Part shown: piece after piece, positions 40,156-49,030 of the stretch
Position numbering within the stretch: the first letter of the stretch is position 1
Layout: each line of letters begins with the position of its first letter
Assembly: GCF_014635245.1 (NCBI RefSeq)
Contig: NZ_BMCP01000002.1
Coordinates: forward strand, 868,001 to 932,000
DNA from: Agaricicola taiwanensis
GTDB taxonomy: Bacteria > Pseudomonadota > Alphaproteobacteria > Rhizobiales > Methylopilaceae
Length of the DNA stretch: 64,000 bases
Reading direction: 5' to 3'
Translations under genes and position numbers: made by a program
Notes under the pieces: model-generated
What the model was told of the DNA's origin: nothing
The model's database searches: none
Seen by the model: the letters and a program-made list of their open reading frames with translations, nothing else

Positions 40156-41523
40156 ATGGCAACCGATATTCTGATCGTCGACGACGAAATCGATATTCGC
40201 GAGCTTGTCGCCGGTATCCTCAGCGACGAGGGTCACGGCACCCGCGTCGCCAGCAACAGCGACGAGGCTCTTGCTGCCATCGGGCAGCGGCGGCCGCAGC
40301 TCGTCTTCCTGGATATATGGCTGAAGGGAAGCCGTCTTGATGGGTTGCAGATCCTTGAGGTCATCAAGGAACAGCACCCGGATCTGCCGGTCATCATGAT
40401 CTCGGGGCATGGCAACATCGAGACTGCCGTCGCCGCCATCAAACAGGGTGCCTATGACTTCATCGAGAAGCCCTTCAAGGCCGATCGGCTGGTTCTGGTT
40501 GCTCAGCGTGCCCTGGAGACGTCGCGGCTGCAACGTGAGGTCCGCGATCTTCGCCAGCGTTCCGGGCAGACCGCACGGCTCGTGGGAAAATCAAGCATCA
40601 TCAACCAGTTGCGTAGCACTATTGAGAGAGTTGCTCCAACCAACAGCCGCATCATGGTGAGCGGCGCTCCCGGCAGCGGCAAGGAACTCGTGGCGCGGAC
40701 TCTCCATGGCAGTTCGGCACGCGCCAATGGGCCCTTCATTGTCATCAACGCCGCCGCCATCACGCCGGAGCGCATGGAAACGGAGCTTTTCGGCATTGAG
40801 GCGGCCGAGGGCCGACCTCGGGCGACTGGAGCACTGGAAGAGGCACATGGCGGCACGCTGTTCATCGATGAGATCGCGGACATGCCGCGCGAAACGCAGA
40901 ACAAGATCCTGCGCGTGCTCGTCGATCAGAACTTCACCCGCGTGGGGGGAGCCACGCGCGTCCATGTGGACGTTCGCATTATTTCGTCCACCTCCCGTGA
41001 TCTCAACGCTGAGATCGCAGCGGGGCTTTTTCGTGAGGATCTGTTCCACCGGCTTTCGGTGGTGCCGATCCGGGTACCGAGCCTGGCGGAGCGGCGGGAG
41101 GATATTCCCGAACTTGTGGAGCATTTTATCGAGCAGGTCTCGATGCAGACCGGTCTGCCACGCCGCCGCATTGGCGATGATGCCATGGCCGTGCTGCAAT
41201 CGCACGATTGGCCGGGCAATGTCCGTCAGTTGCGCAACAACATCGAGCGCCTCATGATTCTCGCCAGCGGCGAGCCGGACGCCGTCATGACAGCCAGCAT
41301 GCTGCCGTCGGAGGTAGGATCCATGGTACCGCCGCTGCCCAATGGGGCCGGTGGAGAACAGCTGATGGGACTGGCTCTGCGCGAGGCGCGGGAGATTTTC
41401 GAACGGCAGTATCTTCTGGCGCAGATCAGCCGCTTTGGCGGCAACATCTCGCGCACGGCGGAATTCATCGGCATGGAACGATCGGCCTTGCACCGTAAGC
41501 TGAAGGCATTGGACATCGGCTGA
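40156..41523 (+). CDS. ntrX: Response regulator NtrX (lacks GAFTGA loop)
   Basis: This is the partner response regulator of NtrY. The 455-residue protein has a receiver domain with Asp53 (LVFLDIWLKGS), an AAA+ domain with Walker A GAPGSGKELVAR and Walker B GGTLFIDEIADMP, and a Fis-type HTH (GNISRTAEFIGMERSALHRK). Where NtrC has GAFTGAQ, NtrX reads GRPRATGALEEAHG, so the sigma-54 contact loop is missing. It therefore probably acts as a conventional DNA-binding activator/repressor rather than a sigma-54 activator. This fits what is known of alphaproteobacterial NtrX. trkA follows 12 bases later. Confidence 0.95.
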   Translation: MATDILIVDDEIDIRELVAGILSDEGHGTRVASNSDEALAAIGQRRPQLVFLDIWLKGSRLDGLQILEVIKEQHPDLPVIMISGHGNIETAVAAIKQGAYDFIEKPFKADRLVLVAQRALETSRLQREVRDLRQRSGQTARLVGKSSIINQLRSTIERVAPTNSRIMVSGAPGSGKELVARTLHGSSARANGPFIVINAAAITPERMETELFGIEAAEGRPRATGALEEAHGGTLFIDEIADMPRETQNKILRVLVDQNFTRVGGATRVHVDVRIISSTSRDLNAEIAAGLFREDLFHRLSVVPIRVPSLAERREDIPELVEHFIEQVSMQTGLPRRRIGDDAMAVLQSHDWPGNVRQLRNNIERLMILASGEPDAVMTASMLPSEVGSMVPPLPNGAGGEQLMGLALREAREIFERQYLLAQISRFGGNISRTAEFIGMERSALHRKLKALDIG

Positions 41524-41535
41524 TAGGGGCTCTTC

Positions 41536-42912
41536 ATGAAGGTCGTCATATGCGGCGCAGGGCAGGTCGGCTTCGGCATCGCCGAGCAGCTTGCCGCCGA
41601 GAAGAACGACGTGTCGGTCATCGACAAGTCGCCGCAGTTGATCCAGTCCATCTCTGACAAGCTCGAGGTGCGCGGTTTCGTCGGCAATGGAGCGCATCCC
41701 GATGTATTGTCTCGCGCCGGCGGCGCGGATGCCGACATGCTGATCGCTGTCACCCTGCACGATGAAGTCAACATGGTCGCCTGTCAGGTGGCCCACTCAC
41801 TATTCAACGTACCGACCAAGATCGCCCGCATTCGCGCCCAGTCCTACCGTGAACCGCATTGGAGCGATCTCTTCAGCCGCGAGCATATGCCCATCGACGT
41901 CATCATCTCGCCGGAGGTGGAGGTGGGTGAAACCGTGCTGCGTAGGCTGGCACTGCCCGGCGCCGTCGAGACGGTTGCCATGGCTGATGGGGCAATCATC
42001 GTCGCGGGCCTGCTGTGCGATGAAAACTGCCCCGTCGTCGACACACCGCTACGCCAGCTGACCGAGCTTTTCCCCGATCTGAAGGCAGTCATCATCGGCG
42101 TGAAACGGGGTGAGCGCCTTTTTGCACCCAGGAGTTCCGATGCCCTGCTCGTGGGCGATATCGCCTATGTAGCGACCGAGAGAGGGCAGGTCAGCCGCAC
42201 GCTGGGAATATTCGGCAAGGAAGAGGTGCCGGCCAACAGGGTGATCATCGCCGGTGGCGGCAACATCGGCATCTACGTCGCCCGCGCCATCGAGGAGCGT
42301 TTGCCGCACGCCACCCTGAAGCTAATCGAGGCCGATCGGGCGCGAGCGGTTTCCATCGCCGACGACCTGAAACGGGGGATCGTGCTTCATGGCAGCGCCC
42401 TGGACGAAGGAATTCTCGAAGAAGCCGGCATCGGCGAGAGCGAGACCTTGGTCGCCATCACCAACGACGAAAAGGCCAATGTGCTAGCTTGCGTAATGGC
42501 GCGCTCGCTCGGCTGCGCCCGCGGCCTGGCATTGGTGAATTCGCCCTCCTACGTCACCCTTGCGGAAACGCTCGGCATCGATGCCCACGTCAATCCAAAG
42601 GCGGTGACGGTATCCAAGATCCTGCAGCATGTGCGGCGTGGGCGCATTCGATCCGTCCACGCGCTGGAAAGCGGAAAGGGCGAAATCATCGAAGCCGAAG
42701 CGCTGGAAACCTCGCCGCTGGTCGGCAAACCGCTGCGCGACGTCACGCTCCTCGGCGGCATGCGGATCGGCGCCATCTTCCGCAAGGACAAGGTGATATT
42801 GCCGCGCGGTGAAACCGTGATCCAGGCTCGTGACCGCGTCATCCTGTTTGCCGAGCGGGAATCCGTGCGTCGCGTTGAGCAGCTTTTCCGCGTCAGCCTC
42901 GAATTCTTCTGA
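41536..42912 (+). CDS. trkA: Trk potassium uptake system, NAD-binding protein TrkA
   Basis: TrkA is the peripheral RCK regulator of the TrkH/TrkG potassium channel. The 458-residue protein contains two Rossmann/RCK repeats beginning VVICGAGQVGFGIAEQLA and VIIAGGGNIGIYVARAIEER. Each is followed by a TrkA-C domain, the second ending near the C-terminus (ETVIQARDRVILFAER). The channel subunit is not encoded here. The gene sits between ntrX and dat, the standard Rhizobiales order. Confidence 0.95.
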   Translation: MKVVICGAGQVGFGIAEQLAAEKNDVSVIDKSPQLIQSISDKLEVRGFVGNGAHPDVLSRAGGADADMLIAVTLHDEVNMVACQVAHSLFNVPTKIARIRAQSYREPHWSDLFSREHMPIDVIISPEVEVGETVLRRLALPGAVETVAMADGAIIVAGLLCDENCPVVDTPLRQLTELFPDLKAVIIGVKRGERLFAPRSSDALLVGDIAYVATERGQVSRTLGIFGKEEVPANRVIIAGGGNIGIYVARAIEERLPHATLKLIEADRARAVSIADDLKRGIVLHGSALDEGILEEAGIGESETLVAITNDEKANVLACVMARSLGCARGLALVNSPSYVTLAETLGIDAHVNPKAVTVSKILQHVRRGRIRSVHALESGKGEIIEAEALETSPLVGKPLRDVTLLGGMRIGAIFRKDKVILPRGETVIQARDRVILFAERESVRRVEQLFRVSLEFF

Positions 42913-42933
42913 TCTTGAAAAAGGAAGCCAGCC

Positions 42934-43797
42934 GTGAGCCGCATCGCCTATGTGAACGGTCGCTACACACCGCACTCCGAAGCATGTGTCCACGTTGAAG
43001 ACCGCGGCTATCAGTTCTCCGATGGCGTTTATGAGGTCTGTGAGATCCGCGATGGCCATCTGATCGACGAGACACGTCATCTGGTGCGCCTGGAACGGTC
43101 GCTGGACGAGCTTCGCATTGCGCGCCCCATGACGCGGGCGGCGCTGAAATGCGTGCTTCGGGAGGTCTTACGCCGCAACCGGGTGCGTGACGGGATTGTC
43201 TATCTCCAGGTCACCCGTGGCGTTTCCCGGCGCGATCATATCTTTCCGCCCACCCATGTGACGCCCGCTGTGGTCGTCACAGCACGCTCCCTTGACCCCT
43301 CCAGGAGCTCGAAAGCCGCCGAACAGGGGATTTCGGTCATCACGCTGCCGGACAACCGCTGGGACCGCGTGGACATCAAGGCGGTGAGCCTGCTGCCCAA
43401 CGTTCTGGCCAAGCAGGCCGCCAAGGAGGCAGGCGCCAAGGAGGCCTGGTTCGTCGACGCCGACGGCTATGTGACCGAGGGAGCCTCGACCAACGCCTGG
43501 ATCGTCACACCCGATGGAGAACTCGTCACACGACCGGCAGAGCAGGGTATCCTTCGCGGCGTCACACGAACCACCCTGATCGATGTCCTGGAGAAGAAGG
43601 GACTTCGTTTTGTCGAGCGGCCGTTCACGGTAGAGGAGGCAAAGAAGGCGAGGGAGGCATTCATCACAGCGGCGACCCAGATCACCATGCCTGTGGTGCG
43701 CATCGATGATACGATGGTCGCGGATGGCAAGCCCGGACCTGTGACACAAGCGCTCAGGGCGGTCTTTCACGACGTAGCGGAACGCCTGCCGATCTGA
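42934..43797 (+). CDS. dat: D-amino-acid transaminase (class IV aminotransferase)
   Basis: This PLP enzyme likely interconverts D-alanine and D-glutamate for peptidoglycan synthesis. The 287-residue protein has [20 protein letters not shown], the PLP lysine in [20 protein letters not shown], and [12 protein letters not shown] at the cofactor phosphate site. The start is GTG at 42934 with AAAGGAAG upstream. Branched-chain aminotransferase or aminodeoxychorismate lyase share this fold, but the N-terminus and length fit D-amino-acid transaminase. It lies immediately before hfq. Confidence 0.9.
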   Translation: MSRIAYVNGRYTPHSEACVHVEDRGYQFSDGVYEVCEIRDGHLIDETRHLVRLERSLDELRIARPMTRAALKCVLREVLRRNRVRDGIVYLQVTRGVSRRDHIFPPTHVTPAVVVTARSLDPSRSSKAAEQGISVITLPDNRWDRVDIKAVSLLPNVLAKQAAKEAGAKEAWFVDADGYVTEGASTNAWIVTPDGELVTRPAEQGILRGVTRTTLIDVLEKKGLRFVERPFTVEEAKKAREAFITAATQITMPVVRIDDTMVADGKPGPVTQALRAVFHDVAERLPI

Positions 43798-43805
43798 CGC
43801 GGCAC

Positions 43806-43836
43806 TTGCAGAAGGACGCATGGCGGCCTTTAATAT
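43806..43836 (+). promoter_or_regulatory. Candidate hfq promoter
   Basis: TTGCAG (43806-43811) is followed after 17 bases by TTTAAT (43829-43834), overlapping TAATAT (43831-43836). It lies in the 128-base dat-hfq gap, about 90 bases before the hfq start. This is a plausible sigma-70-type pair inferred from sequence only. The hfq ribosome site (GGGGGA) lies 13 bases before the start, slightly far. Confidence 0.4.
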
Positions 43837-43925
43837 GCCTCCATAAGTCCTGTCGTGATGATCTTTTGGTGAGCCCGGGGTGGCTGCCACGTCAGCGGGC
43901 GATAACGGGGGAATCTAACAAATCA

Positions 43926-44177
43926 ATGGCCGAAAAAGCACAAAATCTCCAGGACACGTTCCTCAACCACCTGCGCAAGAACAAGATTCCGCTGACCATC
44001 TTCCTGGTGAACGGCGTCAAGCTGCAGGGTGTCGTTACCTGGTTTGACAACTTCTGCGTGCTCCTGCGGCGCGACGGACACTCGCAGCTTGTCTATAAGC
44101 ACGCGATCTCCACGATCATGCCGGGTGCGCCCATTCAGCTGTTCGAAGGCGCAGAGACCGGTACCGAGAAGGCGTAG
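43926..44177 (+). CDS. hfq: RNA chaperone Hfq
   Basis: Hfq forms a hexameric Sm-like ring that pairs small RNAs with mRNAs. The 83-residue protein has Sm1 ([20 protein letters not shown]) and the diagnostic Sm2 motif with Tyr57-Lys58-His59 ([11 protein letters not shown]). The C-terminal tail is short, as usual in alphaproteobacteria. The ATG at 43926 gives the standard N-terminus [10 protein letters not shown]. hflX begins at the base following its stop. Confidence 0.97.
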   Translation: MAEKAQNLQDTFLNHLRKNKIPLTIFLVNGVKLQGVVTWFDNFCVLLRRDGHSQLVYKHAISTIMPGAPIQLFEGAETGTEKA

Positions 44178-45566
44178 TTGTCGGGCCCTCTCTCCTTTGA
44201 GCTGCATCGCAGTTCAAATCCCACGAAGGAACATGCGACGGGGCGGTGCTATGTGCTCGTCCCCGTCGTCAAATCGCGCGCCGCCAGCTCGGCTGCGTCA
44301 CCTTCGGCGCGGACCTCAGCGGCGCGCCTCGAGGAAGTCGCCGGACTTGCCCGCGCCATCGAGCTCGATGTCATCGGGCAGGGGCTGGTGCCGGTGACCA
44401 CGGTGCGTCCGGCGACCTTTCTTGGTAAAGGCAAGGTCGACGAAATCGCGGGCCTGCTGCGCATCGATGACGTGGGTCTCGTCATCGTCGACGCACCGCT
44501 GTCTCCTGTCCAGCAGCGCAATCTTGAGAAGGCATGGAGCGCAAAGGTGCTGGACCGCACCGGGCTCATTCTGGAAATCTTCGGCCGGCGAGCGCGTACA
44601 CGCGAAGGTTCTCTCCAGGTGGAGCTTGCCCATCTGAATTATCAGAAAAGCCGGCTGGTGCGCTCTTGGACGCATCTTGAACGGCAGCGCGGAGGATTCG
44701 GCTTTCTGGGTGGGCCGGGCGAGAGCCAGATCGAAGCCGATCGCCGGCAGATCCAGGAACGCGTCATCAAGATCGAGAAAGAGCTTGAGCAGGTCAAGCG
44801 AACCCGGGGCCTGCATCGCAGCGCGCGGCAGCGGGTGCCTTATCCGATCGTTGCTCTGGTCGGTTATACCAACGCCGGAAAATCAACGCTGTTCAACCGC
44901 CTGACGCAAGCCGACGTGGTGGCGGCCGATATGCTGTTCGCGACGCTCGATCCGACACTGCGGGCCGTGGAACTCCCTCACGGCCTGAAAATCATGCTGT
45001 CGGACACCGTGGGCTTCATCTCCGAACTTCCGACCATGCTCGTGGCCGCTTTTCGCGCGACGCTGGAGGAGGTGCTGGAGGCCGACGTCATTCTCCATGT
45101 GCGTGATGTCTCGCACGAAGACACGGAAGCCCAGGCCGGGGACGTTGTCGCCATCCTGGACGATCTTGGAATCGATCCGGCAGATCATCACCGATTGCTG
45201 GAGGTCTGGAACAAGATCGACGCCGTGTCCGACGAAGGTCGGCATGAGCTTTTTGAACGCGCCGCGCGGAGGGCAGGGGACGAGCGCGTGGCGCTCGTTT
45301 CCGCCGTGACCGGCGAGGGTGTAGACGCCCTGCTCGCCGAAATCGAGCAACGGCTGGTGGCCCACCGGATGGTGATCAGAATCACCGTGCCCGCGGCTGA
45401 TGGCTCAGGCCTCAACTGGCTCTATCGGCATGGCGAGATACTGGATCGACGCGAGCTAAAAAACGGCGCTATCGATGTGCTCGTCAGGATGCCGCCGGAA
45501 CGGCTCGATGAGACAAAACGGCGTTTCGACCTGCCGCCGGACCTTTCAACCTCGGAAGAGGAGTGA
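44178..45566 (+). CDS. hflX: GTPase HflX
   Basis: HflX is a ribosome-associated GTPase that splits stalled ribosomes. The 462-residue protein has an N-terminal glycine-rich HflX domain with FGFLGGPGESQIEADRRQI, then a G domain: G1 GYTNAGKST (residues 229-237), G3 DTVGF and G4 NKID. A C-terminal region of about 80 residues follows. The start is TTG at 44178, directly after the hfq stop, with AGAAGG inside the hfq end as ribosome site. A GTG at 44251 lies out of the usual N-terminal length. Its stop is 4 bases from the convergent mazG stop. Confidence 0.92.
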   Translation: MSGPLSFELHRSSNPTKEHATGRCYVLVPVVKSRAASSAASPSARTSAARLEEVAGLARAIELDVIGQGLVPVTTVRPATFLGKGKVDEIAGLLRIDDVGLVIVDAPLSPVQQRNLEKAWSAKVLDRTGLILEIFGRRARTREGSLQVELAHLNYQKSRLVRSWTHLERQRGGFGFLGGPGESQIEADRRQIQERVIKIEKELEQVKRTRGLHRSARQRVPYPIVALVGYTNAGKSTLFNRLTQADVVAADMLFATLDPTLRAVELPHGLKIMLSDTVGFISELPTMLVAAFRATLEEVLEADVILHVRDVSHEDTEAQAGDVVAILDDLGIDPADHHRLLEVWNKIDAVSDEGRHELFERAARRAGDERVALVSAVTGEGVDALLAEIEQRLVAHRMVIRITVPAADGSGLNWLYRHGEILDRRELKNGAIDVLVRMPPERLDETKRRFDLPPDLSTSEEE

Positions 45567-45570
45567 CGGC

Positions 45571-46389
45571 TCAGGCCTTTTCGCGCCGTTTGGCTTCCTG
45601 CCAAAGTTCTTCCATCTCGTCCAGACTCGCCTCGGCCAGAGCCACATCTTTTTTCTTAAGTTCTTCTTCTATCACATTGAAGCGGCGAATGAATTTCTCG
45701 TTCGCACGGCGAGTGGCCAGTTCAGGATCGACATGAAGGTGGCGGGCCAGATTGGCAACAACGAAAATCAGATCGCCGATCTCCTCTTCAGCCGCGCGTC
45801 GGTCAGACTGGTCGATCGTGTGCTCGACCTCATCAAGCTCTTCGCGGATCTTGGCCAGCACCAGCCGGGCGTTGTTCCAGTCGAAGCCGACCTCACCCGC
45901 CTTCTGCTGAAGCGCGACGGCACGAGCCAAGGCAGGGAGCCCCGACGGAACGCCTTCCAGGAGCCGGGGAGGGGTATCCACTCCCTGACCGCGGCGTTCG
46001 GTCCTCGCGGCTTTCTCTTCCGCCTTGATGCGGTTCCAGATCGCTTTTACTTCCGATGACGGCAGGTTGCGTGCATCGCCGAAGACGTGCGGGTGGCGGC
46101 GCACCAGCTTTGCGACGATGGCTTCCACCACATCTTCGAAGGCAAAGCTTCCTTCCTCCTCAGCCATGCGGGAGTGGAACACCACCTGCAGCAGGAGATC
46201 GCCGAGTTCGTCCTTCAGATCGTCCCGGTCGCAACGGGCGATGGCATCGATCACTTCCGCCGCTTCTTCCAACGTGTAGGGAGCGATGGTGTCAAAGGTC
46301 TGCTCCAGATCCCATTCGCAACCGGATCCAGGCGTGCGGAGGGCCGCCATGATGTCAAGAAGACGCTGGATGTCCGGCTTTGATGTCAT
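45571..46389 (-). CDS. mazG: Nucleoside triphosphate pyrophosphohydrolase MazG
   Basis: MazG hydrolyses NTPs and dNTPs to monophosphates and can lower ppGpp. The 272-residue protein has two all-alpha MazG domains. The first shows CEWDLEQTFDTIAPYTLEEA, then EVIDAIARCD and DELGDLLLQVVFHSRMAEEE with the metal-binding acidic residues. The second shows ELDEVEHTIDQ and EEIGDLIFVVANLARHL. The start MTSKPDIQRLLDIMAALR (46389) fits homologs, though further upstream in-frame starts exist. A coiled, charged C-terminus ends near the hflX stop. Confidence 0.92.
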   Translation of the reverse strand: MTSKPDIQRLLDIMAALRTPGSGCEWDLEQTFDTIAPYTLEEAAEVIDAIARCDRDDLKDELGDLLLQVVFHSRMAEEEGSFAFEDVVEAIVAKLVRRHPHVFGDARNLPSSEVKAIWNRIKAEEKAARTERRGQGVDTPPRLLEGVPSGLPALARAVALQQKAGEVGFDWNNARLVLAKIREELDEVEHTIDQSDRRAAEEEIGDLIFVVANLARHLHVDPELATRRANEKFIRRFNVIEEELKKKDVALAEASLDEMEELWQEAKRREKA

Positions 46390-46528
46390 GGCATGGCTTC
46401 TTGCAGATGGGATGGGAAGGGATGCTGGCTCGACGATGATAGCCATAGCGGAATGGGGGGTGATGGCAATCCGAGAAGCGGGATCAAGGGAAAATGGGTC
46501 AGGGACCGCAGACGGTCCCCGCCGCCTT

Positions 46529-46681
46529 TTATGTCTTAGCAGAGGAGCCCTGGTCTCTGTCGGATGGCGTAGGCTTCTTCTGCTTTTCGTCCGACTTCCG
46601 CTCCAGTTCCCTGTCGATCGTGTCGCGCGATCCCTCAGCCGGATCGACCTGGGGAGGGGCGCGCTCTGGTTCCTTTGCCAT
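46529..46681 (-). CDS. Putative 50-residue charged peptide
   Basis: A small ORF encodes a hydrophilic, Lys/Glu/Asp/Pro-rich peptide (MAKEPERAPPQVDPAEGSRD at the start) with no hydrophobic segment, probably disordered. Support is a good ribosome site (GGAG eight bases before the ATG) and the charged composition typical of small rhizobial proteins. No recognisable family is seen. It sits between pncB and mazG on the same strand. A 7-bp dyad (46502-46519) lies just beyond its stop. Confidence 0.4.
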   Translation of the reverse strand: MAKEPERAPPQVDPAEGSRDTIDRELERKSDEKQKKPTPSDRDQGSSAKT

Positions 46682-46772
46682 ATCTGTCTCCGTTGCGGTG
46701 AGGGCGTCTTGCCCATCGTCTATCAACCCGCGTCGCACCGTCGCCGGTTCCACAACCCGGACCAGACCGCCT

Positions 46773-48080
46773 TCATACGACGACCTCACGCGCCTCGTAG
46801 CTGCTTGCGCCGAAGACACGAAGATATCGCGCGATTTCAGCCGGGTCTCCTGTGGCCTTGACCGGATTATCGGACAGTTTGACCGCCGGGCGGCCGTTGG
46901 CGGATATCACCTTGCAGACGAGGGAGATTGCGTCGAGCCGGTCGTCGGGAATCGGAGCAAGTCCGCGAAAATCGTTGGTGAGGTTGGTGCCCCAACCGAA
47001 GCTCATGTCGACCTGCCCGGCGAAGTGGCGATAGGTTTGCTCGATTGTTTCGACGTCCATGCCGTCGGAAAAGATCAGCAGTTTGTCGCGAGGCTCCTCG
47101 CCGTGCTCCCGCCACCATTGCAGGATCGCCTCACCCCCTTCGATCGGAGGAGCGGAATCCGGCCGGAAGCCCTTCCATCGGGCAACCCAGGAAGGGCTGT
47201 TCCGCAGGAAGCTGGCCGTACCAAAGGCGTCTGGCAGCACCACCAGTAGATTGCCACCGTAATAGCGCTGCCAATCCTCAAGAACACGGTAGGGCGCCTG
47301 CCGCAGTTCCTCGTCGGTCTCGGCCAATGCGGCATAGACCATTGGCAGTTCATGCGCATTGGTGCCGATCGCTTCGAGATCAGCCTCCATGGAAATGAGG
47401 ACATTGCTGGAGCCGATGAAGGCTTGCCCCAGGCCCTCCTTCAAGGCCTCCACGCACCAGCGCTGCCAGAGAAAGCTGTGGCGCCGGCGAGTACCGAAAT
47501 CGGAAATCTTCAACCCCGGCAGCGCCTTAAGGCGCTGCACTTTATCCCATAGTTTCGATTTGGCCCGGGCATACAGCACATCGAGTTCAAACCGGCCGAA
47601 CTGCTGAAGCGCCGATCGTGACCTCAGTTCGTTGATGATGGCGAGCGCCGGCACCTCCCACATGGTGGTTTCAGCCCAGCGACCGTGAAAGGTCAGTTCG
47701 AACTGACCGTCCACCCGTCGCAGGTCATAGTCCGGCAGACGGAAGTGTTTCAGCCAGGCCAGAAAGTCCGAACTGAAGATCTGCGTTCTGCCGTAAAAGC
47801 TGTTTCCCGCCAACCAGATGAGTTCCCGCTTCGAGAAACGGATCGTGCGGGCATGGTCCAGTTGCGCGCGCAGTTCTCCCTCATCGAGGTCCTCCGCGAT
47901 TCTTGCGCTGAGAGTGCGGTTGATAAGCGAAAAGGTGGCGTCAACGTCAGGATGAAGGCGCCAGATCATCTGCAGCATCAGCAGCTTGTAGAAATCGGTG
48001 TCCAGCAGGCTGCGGACGATGGGGTCCAGCTTGAAGGTATGATTCCAGACGCGGGTGGCGATATCGGGGAGGGACATCAT
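46773..48080 (-). CDS. pncB: Nicotinate phosphoribosyltransferase
   Basis: This enzyme converts nicotinate and PRPP to nicotinate mononucleotide in NAD salvage. The 435-residue protein has [20 protein letters not shown] near the N-terminus, [13 protein letters not shown] (active-site segment with the phosphorylated-His region), [18 protein letters not shown], and [18 protein letters not shown]. The start at 48080 ([12 protein letters not shown]) is preferred; ATG 48077 and a longer form from 48161 are alternatives. Together with pncC at 32346 it could serve NAD recycling, but they are not linked. Confidence 0.95.
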   Translation of the reverse strand: MMSLPDIATRVWNHTFKLDPIVRSLLDTDFYKLLMLQMIWRLHPDVDATFSLINRTLSARIAEDLDEGELRAQLDHARTIRFSKRELIWLAGNSFYGRTQIFSSDFLAWLKHFRLPDYDLRRVDGQFELTFHGRWAETTMWEVPALAIINELRSRSALQQFGRFELDVLYARAKSKLWDKVQRLKALPGLKISDFGTRRRHSFLWQRWCVEALKEGLGQAFIGSSNVLISMEADLEAIGTNAHELPMVYAALAETDEELRQAPYRVLEDWQRYYGGNLLVVLPDAFGTASFLRNSPSWVARWKGFRPDSAPPIEGGEAILQWWREHGEEPRDKLLIFSDGMDVETIEQTYRHFAGQVDMSFGWGTNLTNDFRGLAPIPDDRLDAISLVCKVISANGRPAVKLSDNPVKATGDPAEIARYLRVFGASSYEAREVVV

Positions 48081-48220
48081 GAACCTGGCCAAGGGAGCGG
48101 GAGATCGCGCCCCGACAGGGAGCCCGACGCGAGGCCACAGTGCGATGCCTGACCGGACCATTCAAGGTGACCGGCCCTTTTGGAGCAGCCCGCGGATGCC
48201 AAGGATGGGACCAGCGACGC

Positions 48221-48245
48221 AGGTGCCGCCGCCATGGCGGCACCT
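48221..48245 (-). terminator. Stem-loop after the DUF3597 gene
   Basis: A perfect 10-bp inverted repeat, AGGTGCCGCC and GGCGGCACCT, with a 5-base loop lies 16 bases past the DUF3597 stop on the minus strand. There is no T-tract, so it is a weak terminator or mRNA 3' stabiliser. Confidence 0.45.
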
Positions 48246-48260
48246 CCCAGTTGGCGAGGA

Positions 48261-48668
48261 CTAGTCTTTGAGATCGGCAGGAACTTTTCCGCCGTTCTCG
48301 GCGAGCTTCTGCATCAGTGCCTTGTGAAGCCACATGTTCATTGTCGCCGAGTCATTCGTATCGCCGGTGTAGTTCAGCTCCTTCGCCAGTTCCTTCCTGG
48401 CGCTCAGGCTGCTGTCGAGGTCCAGCGCCTTCATCAGGTCGACAATGGAGGTTCGCCAGTTGAGCTTCTGATTCTTCGAGGCAACTGCCTGCTCAAGAAC
48501 GGCCGCCACATCCACAGTGCCACCGCCCGGTCCCGCCGGTTGTGGTGTGGGAATCGTCTGTGCTGCCGTTCTACCTTCCGGTGTCGCAGATGCACTAGCG
48601 GATGTTGGCATGGGAGCCGCTTCGGCGCGGCCGAAGATGGCATTCTTGATCGTGTCAAAGATCCCCAT
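48261..48668 (-). CDS. DUF3597 domain-containing protein
   Basis: This 135-residue protein of unknown function begins MGIFDTIKNAIFGRAEA. It then has an Ala/Pro/Thr-rich linker (residues about 15-50) and a compact helical C-terminal domain (VDVAAVLEQAVASKNQKLNW, SIVDLMKALDLDSSLSARKE). This is recognisable as DUF3597, a small fold also seen fused to LysM-type proteins in other bacteria. The ribosome site AGGAG is clear. It lies 29 bases downstream of a Gly-rich membrane protein gene on the same strand and is likely co-transcribed with it. Confidence 0.85.
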   Translation of the reverse strand: MGIFDTIKNAIFGRAEAAPMPTSASASATPEGRTAAQTIPTPQPAGPGGGTVDVAAVLEQAVASKNQKLNWRTSIVDLMKALDLDSSLSARKELAKELNYTGDTNDSATMNMWLHKALMQKLAENGGKVPADLKD

Positions 48669-48697
48669 TTTTAATCTCCTGAACAGGTGGGATGGAA

Positions 48698-48991
48698 CTA
48701 TGTATGGGCGGCAAGCAGCTTGTTCTTGATGAGGCCGACAACGACCTGAACGATGGCCCCGGCAACACCGCCGCCGACCAACTGCCCGGCAAACGTCGCT
48801 ATATCGAATCCCGCCGCAGTGTCTCCCATGGTTCCACCGAGCAGAGCTCCAAGCAATTGTCCGCCGCCAACACCACCGATCGCGCCGGCGATCAGATTTC
48901 CAATGTTTCCGAGATCAGAATCCTTGAGGACCTTGCCACCAGCGGCTCCGCCGGCAGCACCACCAATCAGTTGTGCGAGAATAGCTTCCAT
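48698..48991 (-). CDS. Small glycine-rich membrane protein
   Basis: This 97-residue protein is dominated by Gly/Ala/Leu/Ile with several glycine-zipper stretches (LIGGAAGGAAGGK, LIAGAIGGVGGGQLLGALLG, AGQLVGGGVAGAIVQVVVGL) and a short basic end. It fits a small membrane-inserted protein of unknown function found in other Rhizobiales. The ATG at 48991 is chosen because GGAGGG lies four to five bases upstream. An ATG four codons earlier overlaps that ribosome site. A terminator-like hairpin sits in its leader. Confidence 0.7.
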   Translation of the reverse strand: MEAILAQLIGGAAGGAAGGKVLKDSDLGNIGNLIAGAIGGVGGGQLLGALLGGTMGDTAAGFDIATFAGQLVGGGVAGAIVQVVVGLIKNKLLAAHT

Positions 48992-49008
48992 CGATCCCTC
49001 CATTTTGT

Positions 49009-49030
49009 AAAAATCCGCTGGTTCAGCGGA
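49009..49030 (-). terminator. Intrinsic terminator or attenuator in the leader of the Gly-rich gene
   Basis: On the minus strand TCCGCTG-AAC-CAGCGGA is followed at once by TTTTT, a compact terminator. It ends about 18 bases before the start of the Gly-rich protein gene and just before its ribosome site. Either it ends an upstream transcript or it attenuates this one. No upstream minus-strand gene is close. Confidence 0.65.
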
